NCBI RefSeq assembly: GCF_015550595.1
Contig: NZ_JADNBB010000008.1
Span: forward strand, 62,001 to 126,000
Direction of reading: 5' to 3'
Source: Parabacteroides goldsteinii
GTDB lineage: Bacteria > Bacteroidota > Bacteroidia > Bacteroidales > Tannerellaceae
Length of the DNA: 64,000 bases
Both the position numbers and the translations under genes were made by a program. Shown here piece by piece: positions 52,466 through 62,421 of the stretch. Position 1 is the stretch's first letter. Every line of letters starts with the position of its first letter. The notes beneath the pieces were generated by a model. The model was not told where the DNA came from, searched no databases, and saw nothing but the letters and a program-made list of their open reading frames with translations.

Positions 52466-55400
52466 ATGATTCTATTCTTTCAATCTCCAACAAAGACGGT
52501 GCTGGCTGTTGAGGCGGCACATGCTTTCTCTCCTGAAGATGTTCAAAAGCTCGTTTGGTTGTTTAGTGAAGCAACTCCCGTTCAATCGGAAACATTGGAT
52601 GGCTGGTATGTTGGTCCCCGCCGGGAAATGATCACCCCGTGGAGTACTAATGCCGTGGAAATCACCCAGAACATGGGATTGAGCGGTATCTCACGTATCG
52701 AAGAATACTTCCCTGTATCTTCCGGTGAGGCAGACCACGACCCGATGCTGCAACGCATTTATAACGGACTGAACCAGGATATCTTCACGATCAGTAAACA
52801 ACCGGATCCGATTGTTTATATCGAGGATATTGCTGCTTACAACCAACAGGAAGGGCTGGCGCTGAGTGCTGAAGAGGTGTCTTACCTGAACGAAGTAAGC
52901 CAGAAGCTGGAACGTAAACTGACCGACAGCGAAGTGTACGGTTTTGCACAGGTAAACTCGGAACACTGCCGTCACAAAATCTTCGGCGGTACATTCGTTA
53001 TCGACGGAGAAGAGAAAGAAAGCTCTCTCTTTAACCTGATCAAGAAAACATCGGCAGAAAACCCGAACAAACTGGTTTCTGCTTATAAAGATAATGTGGC
53101 TTTCAACGAAGGTCCGGTGATCGAACAGTTTGCTCCGGCAAGCGGCGATCAACCTGATTTTTATGAAACAAAAGAAATTAAATCGGTTATCTCCCTGAAA
53201 GCTGAAACACATAACTTCCCGACAACGGTTGAGCCGTTCAACGGTGCTGCTACCGGTTCGGGTGGTGAAATCCGTGACCGTCTGGGCGGAGGTAAGGCTT
53301 CGTTGCCTATCGCAGGTACAGCCGTTTACATGACTGCTTATCCACGTACGGAAGGTGCCCGTGAATGGGAAAAGATCCTGGACCCGCGTCCCTGGTTGTA
53401 CCAGACACCGGAGCAGATCCTTATCAAGGCTTCCAACGGTGCTTCCGATTTCGGTAACAAGTTCGGTCAGCCGCTGATCTGCGGTTCGGTGCTGACTTTC
53501 GAACATGAAGAGAACAATAAAAAATATGCTTACGATAAAGTGATCATGCTGGCAGGCGGTGTTGGTTATGCCAATATGCGCGATGCTTTGAAGGGTGATC
53601 CTCAACCGGGTGAAAAGGTCGTACTGCTGGGTGGTGATAACTACCGTATCGGTATGGGCGGTGGTGCCGTATCTTCTGTAAATACAGGACAGTACACCAG
53701 CGGTATCGAGCTGAACGCTGTACAGCGTGCCAACCCGGAAATGCAGAAACGTGTATCGAACGTGATCCGTGCGATTGCCGAGTCTGACAACAATCCGGTG
53801 ATCTCTATCCACGACCACGGTGCAGGCGGTCACCTGAACTGTCTGTCTGAGTTGGTGGAAGCTACCGGCGGACATATCGATATGAGCCAGTTGCCTGTTG
53901 GCGACCCGACGCTTTCTGCCAAGGAAATCGTAGGAAACGAGAGCCAGGAACGTATGGGCTTATTGATGAAGGAAGAAGACGTTGCCCGCGTACGCCGCAT
54001 TGCCGATCGCGAACGTTCTCCGATGTATGTGGTAGGTGAAACGACCAATGATATGAAATTCGTATTCGAGCAGGCCGACGGTGTGAAACCGATCGACATC
54101 AAGCTGGAATACATGTTCGGTAAACCGCCTAGAACGATCATGACAGACCATACAGTGAGCGAAACTTATGCTCCGGTGGTTTACAAAGACTCGGAAATAC
54201 ATCATTACCTGGAAAACGTACTTCAGCTCGAAGCTGTTGCATGTAAAGACTGGTTGACGAACAAAGTGGACCGTTCCGTAACAGGAAAGATCGCCCGTCA
54301 GCAGTGCCAGGGTGAATTGCAGTTGCCGTTGAGCGACCTGGGTGCCGTAGCATTGGATTACCGCGGAAAGGCTGGTATAGCTACTTCCATCGGTCATGCT
54401 CCGCAGGTAGCAATGGTCGATCCGGCTGCCGGTTCGGTGATGGCTATCGCTGAGTCGTTGACGAATATCGTATTCGCTCCGCTGGCAGATAAGTTGACCG
54501 GTGTTTCTCTGAGTGCCAACTGGATGTGGCCGTGCCGCAACGAAGGAGAAGATGCTCGTCTGTACACGGCTGTTCAGGCTGCTTCTGATTTTGCCTGCGA
54601 ACTGGGTATCAATATCCCGACAGGTAAAGACTCTCTGTCGATGACACAGAAGTATGGCGACGATAAGGTGATCGCTCCGGGTACGGTAATTATTTCGGCA
54701 GGTGCTGAGGTAAGCGATATCCGCAAGATCGTTTCTCCGGTACTGGCTCACGAAAAGAATTCTTACATATATTATATAGACTTCTCGTTCGATACGATGA
54801 AGTTGGGTGGTTCTGCTTTTGCACAGGCTTTGAACAAGCTGGGTAATGAAGTGCCGACCGTGAAGGATAGCGAATATTTCGCAGATGCGTTCAATGCCGT
54901 ACAGGATGCGATCGAGAAAGGTCTGATCCTTGCCGGACACGATATTTCTGCCGGTGGTATGATTACTACCATGCTTGAAATGTGTTTCGCAAACGTAGAA
55001 GGCGGTCTGGAAGTGAATCTGGATAAATTGTCTGAAACAGACATCGTGAAGATCCTGTTCGCTGAAAACCCGGGTATCCTGGTACAGGTGAAGGACAAGA
55101 AAACTTTCGAAAAGCTGATGGAAGAAGCCGGTGTCGGTTTCGCTATCATTGCCAAACCGACTGCCGAACGTCATGTCCTGGTGGAAAAAGACGGTGTTCA
55201 GTATCACTTCGGTATCGACTATATGCGTGACGTATGGTACGAATCGTCTTACAAGCTGGATATCAAGCAGAGCGGTAGCGTATGCGCAGGTAACCGTTTC
55301 GAAAACTATAAGATGCAGCCGCTGGAATTCAAATACGGCAAGAACTTCACCGGTAAGCTGGCTGACTACGGTCTGACTCCAGATCGCAAAGGTAAGAGCG

Positions 55401-56155
55401 GTATCCGTGCTGCCGTGATCCGTGAAAAGGGTTGCCAGTGCGAACGTGAAACCTCTTACGCATTGTATCTGGCCGGTTTCGACGTGAAAGACGTTCACAT
55501 GACCGACCTGGCTTCGGGACGCGAAACACTGGAAGATGTGAATATGATCGTATTCTGCGGTGGTTTCTCCAACTCCGACGTACTGGGTTCAGCCAAAGGA
55601 TGGGCCGGTGGTTTCTTGTATAACGAAAAGGCAAAGAAAGCATTGGATAACTTCTATGCACGCCCTGATACGTTGAGTCTGGGTATCTGTAACGGTTGTC
55701 AGCTGATGGCTGAACTGGGTGTGGTTTATCCGGAACACGAAAAGAAACATAAGATGTTGCATAACGACTCTCACAAACTGGAGTCTAACTTTATCTCTGT
55801 AGAGATTCCGAAGAACCATTCAGTGATGTTCGGCCCGATGAGCGGACAGAAACTGGGTATCTGGATCACACACGGAGAAGGAAAGTTCAGCTTCCCGTAC
55901 GAAGAGAAAGAATATCATATTGCTCTTAAATACAACTACGAAGGCTATCCTGCCAACCCGAACGGTTCGCCCTGGTCGGTTGCCGGTGTCTGCTCACACG
56001 ACGGACGTCACATGGCTATGATGCCTCACCTGGAACGTGCTTTGTTCCCATGGCAGTGCGGTTATTATCCAGCTGACCGTAAAGATGACGAAGTAACTCC
56101 GTGGATCGAAGGTTTCGTAAATGCACGCAAGTGGATTGAAGAAAACAAGAAGTAA
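52466..56155 (+). CDS. purL: Phosphoribosylformylglycinamidine synthase, large form
   Basis: The 1229-aa fusion form carries an N-terminal PurS-like part, two AIRS-type ATP-binding halves (EHCRHKIFGGTFVIDG; FPTTVEPFNGAATGSGGEIRD; HDHGAGGHLNCLSELVEATGG; GKDSLSM; AGHDISAGGMITTMLEM) and a C-terminal glutaminase (FCGGFSNSDVLGSAKGWAGG, LGICNGCQLMAELG with the catalytic Cys, PHLERALFPWQ). It makes FGAM from FGAR and glutamine in purine synthesis. It has higher GC content than the cassette upstream and its own promoter and terminator. Confidence 0.97.
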   Translation: MILFFQSPTKTVLAVEAAHAFSPEDVQKLVWLFSEATPVQSETLDGWYVGPRREMITPWSTNAVEITQNMGLSGISRIEEYFPVSSGEADHDPMLQRIYNGLNQDIFTISKQPDPIVYIEDIAAYNQQEGLALSAEEVSYLNEVSQKLERKLTDSEVYGFAQVNSEHCRHKIFGGTFVIDGEEKESSLFNLIKKTSAENPNKLVSAYKDNVAFNEGPVIEQFAPASGDQPDFYETKEIKSVISLKAETHNFPTTVEPFNGAATGSGGEIRDRLGGGKASLPIAGTAVYMTAYPRTEGAREWEKILDPRPWLYQTPEQILIKASNGASDFGNKFGQPLICGSVLTFEHEENNKKYAYDKVIMLAGGVGYANMRDALKGDPQPGEKVVLLGGDNYRIGMGGGAVSSVNTGQYTSGIELNAVQRANPEMQKRVSNVIRAIAESDNNPVISIHDHGAGGHLNCLSELVEATGGHIDMSQLPVGDPTLSAKEIVGNESQERMGLLMKEEDVARVRRIADRERSPMYVVGETTNDMKFVFEQADGVKPIDIKLEYMFGKPPRTIMTDHTVSETYAPVVYKDSEIHHYLENVLQLEAVACKDWLTNKVDRSVTGKIARQQCQGELQLPLSDLGAVALDYRGKAGIATSIGHAPQVAMVDPAAGSVMAIAESLTNIVFAPLADKLTGVSLSANWMWPCRNEGEDARLYTAVQAASDFACELGINIPTGKDSLSMTQKYGDDKVIAPGTVIISAGAEVSDIRKIVSPVLAHEKNSYIYYIDFSFDTMKLGGSAFAQALNKLGNEVPTVKDSEYFADAFNAVQDAIEKGLILAGHDISAGGMITTMLEMCFANVEGGLEVNLDKLSETDIVKILFAENPGILVQVKDKKTFEKLMEEAGVGFAIIAKPTAERHVLVEKDGVQYHFGIDYMRDVWYESSYKLDIKQSGSVCAGNRFENYKMQPLEFKYGKNFTGKLADYGLTPDRKGKSGIRAAVIREKGCQCERETSYALYLAGFDVKDVHMTDLASGRETLEDVNMIVFCGGFSNSDVLGSAKGWAGGFLYNEKAKKALDNFYARPDTLSLGICNGCQLMAELGVVYPEHEKKHKMLHNDSHKLESNFISVEIPKNHSVMFGPMSGQKLGIWITHGEGKFSFPYEEKEYHIALKYNYEGYPANPNGSPWSVAGVCSHDGRHMAMMPHLERALFPWQCGYYPADRKDDEVTPWIEGFVNARKWIEENKK

Positions 56156-56182
56156 GAAAAAGAGATACATCTTTATAAAAGT

Positions 56183-56217
56183 AAAGGTTGCAATGTTCTG
56201 AACATTGCAACCTTTTT
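56183..56217 (+). terminator. purL terminator
   Basis: AAAGGTTGCAATGTT pairs with AACATTGCAACCTTT around a CTG loop, followed by T residues. Confidence 0.9.
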
Positions 56218-56308
56218 TCTATGAATAAGTAGCCTGGAAATATTATTATTAAGTGCGAAATTGTTAGTTAATGCGGCCACTTATTCATAGTAGTTTTATA
56301 GAAGGTGA

Positions 56309-58027
56309 TTACCAACCTTTAGTTGTTTGCTTTAACAACGGATTGGCATCCAGCTGACGTTTGGGGATCGGGAAGATTGTGTATTCCTTATCTGACGGAT
56401 CCACATCTTTGTCCCACCAGGCATTACCGAAGCGTCCCCAACGGATCAGATCCGAACGGCGACGGCGTTCGCCGATAAACTCACGTCCCCATTCGTCTAC
56501 AAACTCCTGATCGGTCAATAGAGCCGGGTTCTGTGTATAGCTGTATTTGCTCCACTCGTCTGCCGGATAGTTTCTGACGCGTACGAAGTCGAGCAGTTCG
56601 GCCGCTTTTGTCTTGTTGCCGCTTCTGTAATTGATCTCAGCCAGCATGTAATAGATTTCAGCCAGACGGATTTCCGGAGCAGACTGGCACATATACAGTC
56701 CGTCACCTTCCTGCAAGTAGGGGAACTTGTTGAAGCGAACACCCGAGTTCTCTTCCCCTGTCGTGACGCGCGAACCTTTTTCTTTAGCTGTATTGAGACC
56801 TTCGGAGAAACGTCCTACCTGGTCTACGTAGATCAACGGTTCACCTTTGTATTCTTCTGTTCCTTTTACTGTCTCGTTCGTATAGCCGTATCCTTTGGTA
56901 TAGTCGAACTTATACTGGGTTCCGATCATAAAGAAACCTTCGTAATCGCCGTTGGCACTGGTGATCTGGAACGGTTGTTTACGGTAATCGCAGTCTGCAT
57001 ACTTTTCATACGGGGTTCCCAACTGGCTGGCGAAACTATACACGTTGCCATCGAAATCCCGTGAAGGTGTCATGTGAATACAATTGTTGCCACCGTCGGG
57101 ATTACCCAAAGCCTGGCCGGAAGTATAATGCAGGAAAGAATCATGGAAACCGCCGAACTGGTACACATTGCGTTTGTGAGGGAATTCGAACAACAGTTCA
57201 GGCGACCTGTATCCTTTGATGCCGGAGCGGAACGGATCGCGGTAATCATTCTGGTTGATATGATATTCCCCGTATTTACCGGCAATGATATCTTCGCAGA
57301 ATGTCTTACAGTCGGCCGAGCGGTCGACGTTGAGCCACACCTGCGAATTGAAATAGATACGGGCCAGCAATGCCGCGGCAGGAGCCTGGGTGAAACGACC
57401 GACGATATTCTCTTTTTTCAGTTGAGGCAATACATCTTTCAGTTCGCTTTCGATATAGCTGAATACTTCTTCGGGTGTAGCCTGGGCGAGCAGTTCGTCC
57501 GGTGCATCCTTTTCCGTGAAGATAGGCACATTCCGGTAGAAGTCGATCAGGAAGATATAGAACCAGGCACGTAAAGTACGTAATTCGCCGATGTAATTGT
57601 TTTTCTCTTCATCCGTGATCCCCATGGCTTGAAAGTCCAGGACGTTGAAGTCGCGAAGGAGTGAATTGATCTGTTGGATGCCCTGATACGGGCCGACCCA
57701 ACCTCCGTTGATCTGGTTCATATCGTAATTCCATTTATGCTCGTGCAGGCGGACCCATTGTCCGTCGTCGTAGCCGTGGCGCCCTTTCTGTGTCCATACG
57801 AAATGGTCGCCGGTAAGTTCCTGCAACTGCCAGCGGTCGCCGTCCCAGCCACACCATTGGGCATGTTCGTAGGGACGGAGTACGGTTGCTTCGACAGACG
57901 CCTTGTCTGTGAAGTAGTTGTCGCTTGTCAATATATTGAATGGCTCTTCCGTCAGATCCGTACAGGAAGTGAAAGCCATGGTTGTAGCCATCAGGCTGAC
58001 TGCACAAAGTGATTTTATATTTTTCAT
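56309..58027 (-). CDS. SusD/RagB-family lipoprotein (third pair)
   Basis: The 572-aa protein has a lipoprotein signal with Cys22 (AFTSCTDLTEEP), SusD helices (LRTLRAWFYIFLIDFYRNVPIF) and the C-terminal REFIGERRRRSDLIRWGRFGNAWW signature. It follows susC by 18 bp. No enzyme gene is attached, so the ligand cannot be guessed. Confidence 0.93.
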   Translation of the reverse strand: MKNIKSLCAVSLMATTMAFTSCTDLTEEPFNILTSDNYFTDKASVEATVLRPYEHAQWCGWDGDRWQLQELTGDHFVWTQKGRHGYDDGQWVRLHEHKWNYDMNQINGGWVGPYQGIQQINSLLRDFNVLDFQAMGITDEEKNNYIGELRTLRAWFYIFLIDFYRNVPIFTEKDAPDELLAQATPEEVFSYIESELKDVLPQLKKENIVGRFTQAPAAALLARIYFNSQVWLNVDRSADCKTFCEDIIAGKYGEYHINQNDYRDPFRSGIKGYRSPELLFEFPHKRNVYQFGGFHDSFLHYTSGQALGNPDGGNNCIHMTPSRDFDGNVYSFASQLGTPYEKYADCDYRKQPFQITSANGDYEGFFMIGTQYKFDYTKGYGYTNETVKGTEEYKGEPLIYVDQVGRFSEGLNTAKEKGSRVTTGEENSGVRFNKFPYLQEGDGLYMCQSAPEIRLAEIYYMLAEINYRSGNKTKAAELLDFVRVRNYPADEWSKYSYTQNPALLTDQEFVDEWGREFIGERRRRSDLIRWGRFGNAWWDKDVDPSDKEYTIFPIPKRQLDANPLLKQTTKGW

Positions 58028-58045
58028 ATTGTATATACTTTTAGT

Positions 58046-61042
58046 TTAGTAACTGATTTGAACACCGAATGATACGTTGCGGGCTGTCGGATATAAGTCC
58101 ATACTGCCTCTACCGGCCCATAAGCCAGTGACGTCGACACTTGACGGGTCCATACCGCCTGAATACTTCGTGATGGTGAACACGTTCTTCATGGTTGCAT
58201 AAATACGCAGGTTGGAGATCCATTTCGTATTCAGTTTAGGTGTCCATCCCAGCGTGATGTTATCCAGTTTCAGGTAATTACCGTTTTCGAGGAAGTAGTC
58301 GCACATGATCTTTTCTCCTTTGATATGGGCATTTTCCTTATAGGCGGATGTCAGCTTGTTAATACCTGTTACCCCTTGCAATCCATAATACATCTGGTAT
58401 TGATTCAGGATCTGGTAATCGAAACGTCCGCGGAAATAAAGGGACAGGTCGAAACCCTTATAAGTAAATGTGTTTCCCCAGGCCATTTCCCATTTGGGCG
58501 TACCGTTACCGATATAGGTTCTGTCCGCTTCGCTGGCGTCACGTCCCCGTACGGTTTCGCCCCCTTTGATACCATCTTTGAAAACCATAATATTCCCATC
58601 TTCATCGACACCTGCGTAGCGGTATCCGTAGAATGAACCGATTTCAATACCATCCTGCAAACGCTGACACGGGCCGGGATTTCCGGGTGAAGGCAGACCG
58701 TCGCCTTCCATATAACCCAACTCATATTTCTCGTTAGAGAATGATTTCAGCTTCGATTTGGTATAGGCAAGCGTAAGATTTGTTGAATAGGTAAACTTGT
58801 CGTTTTGTACGGCATCCCAGTTTACCTGCAATTCAAAACCTTTGGAATTGGTTGTACCTACATTAGTCATGATCTTTTCGTGCAAATAGGGAGGAACCGG
58901 AACCTGATATTCACCGATTACATCTTTCCCTTCGCGGATGAAAAGGTCTAAACTACCGGATAGGCGGGAATTGAACAAGGTATAATCGATACCCAGGTTG
59001 TAGGATATTTGTTTTTCCCAGGACAGGTCTTTGTTCGGGTTGTTTCCCGGGCCGTACACCTGAACCCATTTACCTTCACTGTTCGGCATCCATCCGTAAC
59101 CGGTATATTTCGCCAGGGAGATGTATTTATCAAAGCCCGAGCGTCCGGTCTGTCCGTAAGAGAAACGGAGTTTCAGGTCATTCACAGTCTGGGAGTCTTC
59201 AAAGAAGGAAAGACGGGAAACACGCCATGCGGCAGAAGCGGCAGGGAAAGCACCCCATTTATGATCCGTACCGAATTTGGTATTTCCTTCGTAACGGATA
59301 GAACCCGTGAACAGGAAAGTATTATCGAAATCATAGTTGACGCGTCCCAGGAAGGCGATCGTTTTTTCTTTGTTTTTATCGGATTCCATACCCAGACGTC
59401 CGTCGGCCTTGTTATAGTCGCCGGCTCCCAGGTTGTTGTACAAGAAAGCGTCTGTCGGGAAGTTCATGTTTTCGGCATTGAACTTTTCCCAGTTGAATTC
59501 CTGATAGGAGTAACCGCCCATCACTTTCAGGTGGTGCCGGTCTATATCCAGCGAATAATTGCCTAACCATTCTAACGTATAGTCCACCCATTTCTCGTTT
59601 TCCAGGCGGGCACGTCCGTTACGGCTGTTATTGATCGACTCGCGATGGTCTTTGAAATAATACTCGCGTTGCTTCTTGTCATGTCCCTGGCGGCCGAGTT
59701 TTAATTCGGTATTCAGGTTCTTCAGGATGTTGAGTTTGATGTTGAAGTCGGTAGTCAGGTATTCCTGTGTAGCTCCGTTTTCACGTCTTGTCAGGTTGAA
59801 GATCGGGTTGTAACTATCGAAGTTATTCCGGAATGCATCCATTTCATCCTTCGAATAGGTCGGGTTCAGTTCGACTGCCTGTTTGAAACTTCCGTAATCG
59901 GTGTAATCTTCATCGGCATAACGATAGGATATGTTTCCTGTCACTTCCAATAAACCTTCTAAAGTGATTTGTTTGAAGCTGGCACGTAAACCATATTCTT
60001 TACGGTCTGTTGCGATGTCGAGCCCCTCTTTCGAACGGTAGTTTGCCGAGATACGGAAGATGCTGGATTCGCTACCACCGGAGAGGGCCAGATTGTGGTT
60101 CTGTCCGAAGTTGTTTTTGTTGAGCAACTCGTCATACCAATTCGTACGGGAACCGTAATCCTTTCCGATATTGTTGGCCACAAACTCTTCCGGGCTCAGT
60201 ATTTCCGGTCGTGCTGCAACGAAGTCATGTTCGGCATAACCATCGTATGTAATGGATACTTTACCGGCTTTTCCCTGCTTCGTTTGAACCAGGATAACTC
60301 CGTTCGCTCCGCGGGAGCCGTAGATAGCAGCGGCGGAACCATCCTTCAATACGGTAATAGATTCGATGTCCTGCTGGGCAAGATTCCGCAGATCACCACC
60401 CGGCATCCCGTCGATAACGATCAACGGACCGTTTCCGGCTTTCAAAGAAGAGGCTCCGCGTACCTGGATGCTCGGACTGGCATTCGGGTCGGCGGCTGCC
60501 GTATTGGATACGGATACACCGGCTACTTTACCGTCGATCATCTGTAACGGACTATTGGAAGCCCCTTGCAGGAAGTCTTTACTTTTTACACTTGTCACGG
60601 CAGTTGTCAGGTCTTTTTTCACCGTACTACCATAACCGACAACGACTACTTCCTGTAAGTTCTCGGCATCTTCTTCCAATGTAATCTCGAATTTTGACTT
60701 ATTCCGTACAGCAACTTCCTGGGTTTTATAACCGATATAAGAGATTTGTAAAATAGTGTTTTCTGGAACATTCTCAAGCGTGAACTTTCCGTCCATATCT
60801 GTGATATTTCCATTGGTTGTGCCTTTAATCACGACATTTGCCCCGATAATGGGAATACCATTGGTATCAATGACTTTACCGGTAATAGCCCTGCTTTGTT
60901 GTACAGTGTTTGATACAGGTATGTCTTCTAATTTATAGCTGTTTGTGTCTGTTGCATTTGCCGGAAAAGCAGAGAGTAACAGGCAGAATGTGGATACATA
61001 GACTGTATCTCTGAAAGGAATCGATTTAATTGCTTTCTTCAT
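58046..61042 (-). CDS. SusC/RagA-family TonB-dependent transporter without STN (third pair)
   Basis: The 998-aa protein has a signal sequence, a carboxypeptidase-like domain (ITGKVIDTNGIPIIGANVVIKG), a plug beginning LQEVVVVGYGSTVKKDL and a barrel ending in FGVQISY. Unlike the other two SusC proteins here it lacks the STN signalling domain, and no sigma or FecR gene is adjacent. Control is more likely through the candidate invertible segment 157 bp upstream. Confidence 0.95.
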   Translation of the reverse strand: MKKAIKSIPFRDTVYVSTFCLLLSAFPANATDTNSYKLEDIPVSNTVQQSRAITGKVIDTNGIPIIGANVVIKGTTNGNITDMDGKFTLENVPENTILQISYIGYKTQEVAVRNKSKFEITLEEDAENLQEVVVVGYGSTVKKDLTTAVTSVKSKDFLQGASNSPLQMIDGKVAGVSVSNTAAADPNASPSIQVRGASSLKAGNGPLIVIDGMPGGDLRNLAQQDIESITVLKDGSAAAIYGSRGANGVILVQTKQGKAGKVSITYDGYAEHDFVAARPEILSPEEFVANNIGKDYGSRTNWYDELLNKNNFGQNHNLALSGGSESSIFRISANYRSKEGLDIATDRKEYGLRASFKQITLEGLLEVTGNISYRYADEDYTDYGSFKQAVELNPTYSKDEMDAFRNNFDSYNPIFNLTRRENGATQEYLTTDFNIKLNILKNLNTELKLGRQGHDKKQREYYFKDHRESINNSRNGRARLENEKWVDYTLEWLGNYSLDIDRHHLKVMGGYSYQEFNWEKFNAENMNFPTDAFLYNNLGAGDYNKADGRLGMESDKNKEKTIAFLGRVNYDFDNTFLFTGSIRYEGNTKFGTDHKWGAFPAASAAWRVSRLSFFEDSQTVNDLKLRFSYGQTGRSGFDKYISLAKYTGYGWMPNSEGKWVQVYGPGNNPNKDLSWEKQISYNLGIDYTLFNSRLSGSLDLFIREGKDVIGEYQVPVPPYLHEKIMTNVGTTNSKGFELQVNWDAVQNDKFTYSTNLTLAYTKSKLKSFSNEKYELGYMEGDGLPSPGNPGPCQRLQDGIEIGSFYGYRYAGVDEDGNIMVFKDGIKGGETVRGRDASEADRTYIGNGTPKWEMAWGNTFTYKGFDLSLYFRGRFDYQILNQYQMYYGLQGVTGINKLTSAYKENAHIKGEKIMCDYFLENGNYLKLDNITLGWTPKLNTKWISNLRIYATMKNVFTITKYSGGMDPSSVDVTGLWAGRGSMDLYPTARNVSFGVQISY

Positions 61043-61198
61043 AATTTAATTAATACTAGTTAGATTTAATAAATTGAATTGATAAAAATTACGTATTTGA
61101 TACGTATTCGGGTAAACGACACTTTTTTTACATCATAGGCCTCATTATTAGATATTAGAATTATATTTACTTGTGTTCTTTCATTGAAATATATGACG
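61043..61198. other. Leader between third susC and inverted repeat
   Basis: AT-rich sequence without a TAnnTTTG box facing susC. Short minus-strand frames here are not convincing genes. Confidence 0.4.
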
Positions 61199-61457
61199 TA
61201 GTCCTGCACGAACTGTTTACTTTTGTATCGAATGAGCTTCTTGTAGCTGTTTTGGGGGAGAGATGATGTGAGCTTGTAAGCGGTGGTAATCCTTAAAAAA
61301 TGTCGTTTAGCTGATTGCTGTGTGAAAAAGTATTTTATAAACCTTGCAAGTATTATAATAATAAAATGATATTTTATCATTTTGTATTCCTTTTTTATTA
61401 TTTTTGCACTGTGTTTTTCTCAGTCTGATTTTATTCCGCTTAGTTCGTGCAGGACTA
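61199..61457. promoter_or_regulatory. Second candidate invertible promoter segment
   Basis: TAGTCCTGCACGAACT at 61199-61214 is the exact inverse of AGTTCGTGCAGGACTA at 61442-61457; 227 bp lie between. The right arm reads AGTTC-N5-GGACT, one base off the AGTTC-N5-GAACT core that I recall for invertible SusC/SusD promoters in Bacteroides fragilis. A -7-like box TATTTTTG at 61399-61406 points right, away from susC (the nearest TTTG, 61381-61384, is 14 nt away). Inversion would put it at about 61250-61257 facing susC with a leader of roughly 200 nt. A 9-bp perfect hairpin (61363-61383) lies inside the segment. Confidence 0.6.
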
Positions 61458-61646
61458 TGGTTATTATCGTTTACTGTAATTTCTTCCTTTTTATTTTAAT
61501 ACTCCGCTGCAACTTTTGATCCGTTGAAATCATATGTATAGGTATATATAAATATTGATATGAAAAAATACATCCAATAATGGCGTGATAAAAATCAATG
61601 TCGGTTGGTCTTTTAGTCTGAAATAAGAACTTTATCTGTTTGTAAC

Positions 61647-61675
61647 AAAGCCGCAATCCGGCGGCTTTACTTTTG
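61647..61675 (+). promoter_or_regulatory. Hairpin plus -7 box before the 61691 gene
   Basis: AAAGCCGC pairs with GCGGCTTT (61647-61668) immediately before TACTTTTG (61668-61675). The hairpin and following T-rich bases could end a transcript arriving from the invertible segment, while the -7 box starts a new one 16 bp before the ATG. Confidence 0.45.
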
Positions 61676-61690
61676 TGACCAAAATCAAGA

Positions 61691-62353
61691 ATGAAAAGAG
61701 TTATGAGAAAGTTATTCAATGTTCAGGTTATTATCATGCTGTTGTTTGCGCTGGGTATTTCAGTGACTGTTTCGGCTAAAGGAAGTAAAAAGGAAGAAAA
61801 TGGTGATTATCATGCGAAGCAGATCCTTATTGTCGGCTTACATGATAATGTGAAATCCAATTATTTCTATAACGGAATGATTGCTGAAGAAACCGGTATG
61901 CAGGCAGATCATATCGACCGGGAATATAATAGTATTATTGCAGAGAATATCGCAGCAGCAGTGAAGGACGGTGGTTGCCGGTTTATTCCGGCAACAGAAA
62001 ACCTGGTGAACGGACAGGTATTGAACGAGATCAAGGTGAACGGTGAAAGCGAAGACAGTTATTCCGACCTCTCGTCTGTCCCGACCGAAGAGTTACAGAA
62101 GGTATTGAATAATGCCGGAGCCGATTATCTGCTGGTCTTGAACCAACATTACCTGAAATGGCAGGAACAACCTCTCCGTACCTTGTTCCATATAGTAAGC
62201 TATACCTTATTCGATAAAGACAAGAAGGAAATATACCGCGGAAATAATTACTTCACCTGCATGAACCTGGAGAATCCGGACAAGGTGCGTAAGATCAGCC
62301 GTAAAAGTACGTCGAAGATAGCCTCTTCGATAATCAAGACCCTGGAAGACTGA
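61691..62353 (+). CDS. Secreted protein of unknown function
   Basis: The 220-aa protein has a signal peptide (VIIMLLFALGISVTVSAKG). The mature part begins with a charged stretch, then AKQILIVGLHDNVKSNYFYNGMIAEETGM, and contains NNAGADYLLVLNQHYLKW and LFHIVSYTLFDKDKKEIYRGNNYF, giving an alternating alpha/beta look like small periplasmic stress or assembly proteins. I do not recognise the family. A start at the second Met (61703) is possible. It is 68 bp upstream of a TonB-dependent receptor gene on the same strand, which has its own -7 box. Confidence 0.7.
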   Translation: MKRVMRKLFNVQVIIMLLFALGISVTVSAKGSKKEENGDYHAKQILIVGLHDNVKSNYFYNGMIAEETGMQADHIDREYNSIIAENIAAAVKDGGCRFIPATENLVNGQVLNEIKVNGESEDSYSDLSSVPTEELQKVLNNAGADYLLVLNQHYLKWQEQPLRTLFHIVSYTLFDKDKKEIYRGNNYFTCMNLENPDKVRKISRKSTSKIASSIIKTLED

Positions 62354-62370
62354 AACCAATACCGCAGCTC

Positions 62371-62378
62371 TACTTTTG
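62371..62378 (+). promoter_or_regulatory. -7 box for the 62422 receptor gene
   Basis: TACTTTTG lies 44 bp before the ATG, within a weak CCGCA/TGCGG hairpin. A good -33 element was not found. Confidence 0.4.
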
Positions 62379-62421
62379 CGGCATCAAACTATATGGAAAC
62401 AAATTAAAAGAACAATTACTT

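Noticed and set aside
53960-55498. 512-aa minus-strand frame inside purL
   Set aside because: It is a shadow frame; purL motifs are continuous on the plus strand.
61066-61719. Minus-strand frames of 104 and 82 aa between susC and the 61691 gene
   Set aside because: Low-complexity AT-rich frames spanning the invertible segment and promoter hairpins, with no start context or family resemblance.
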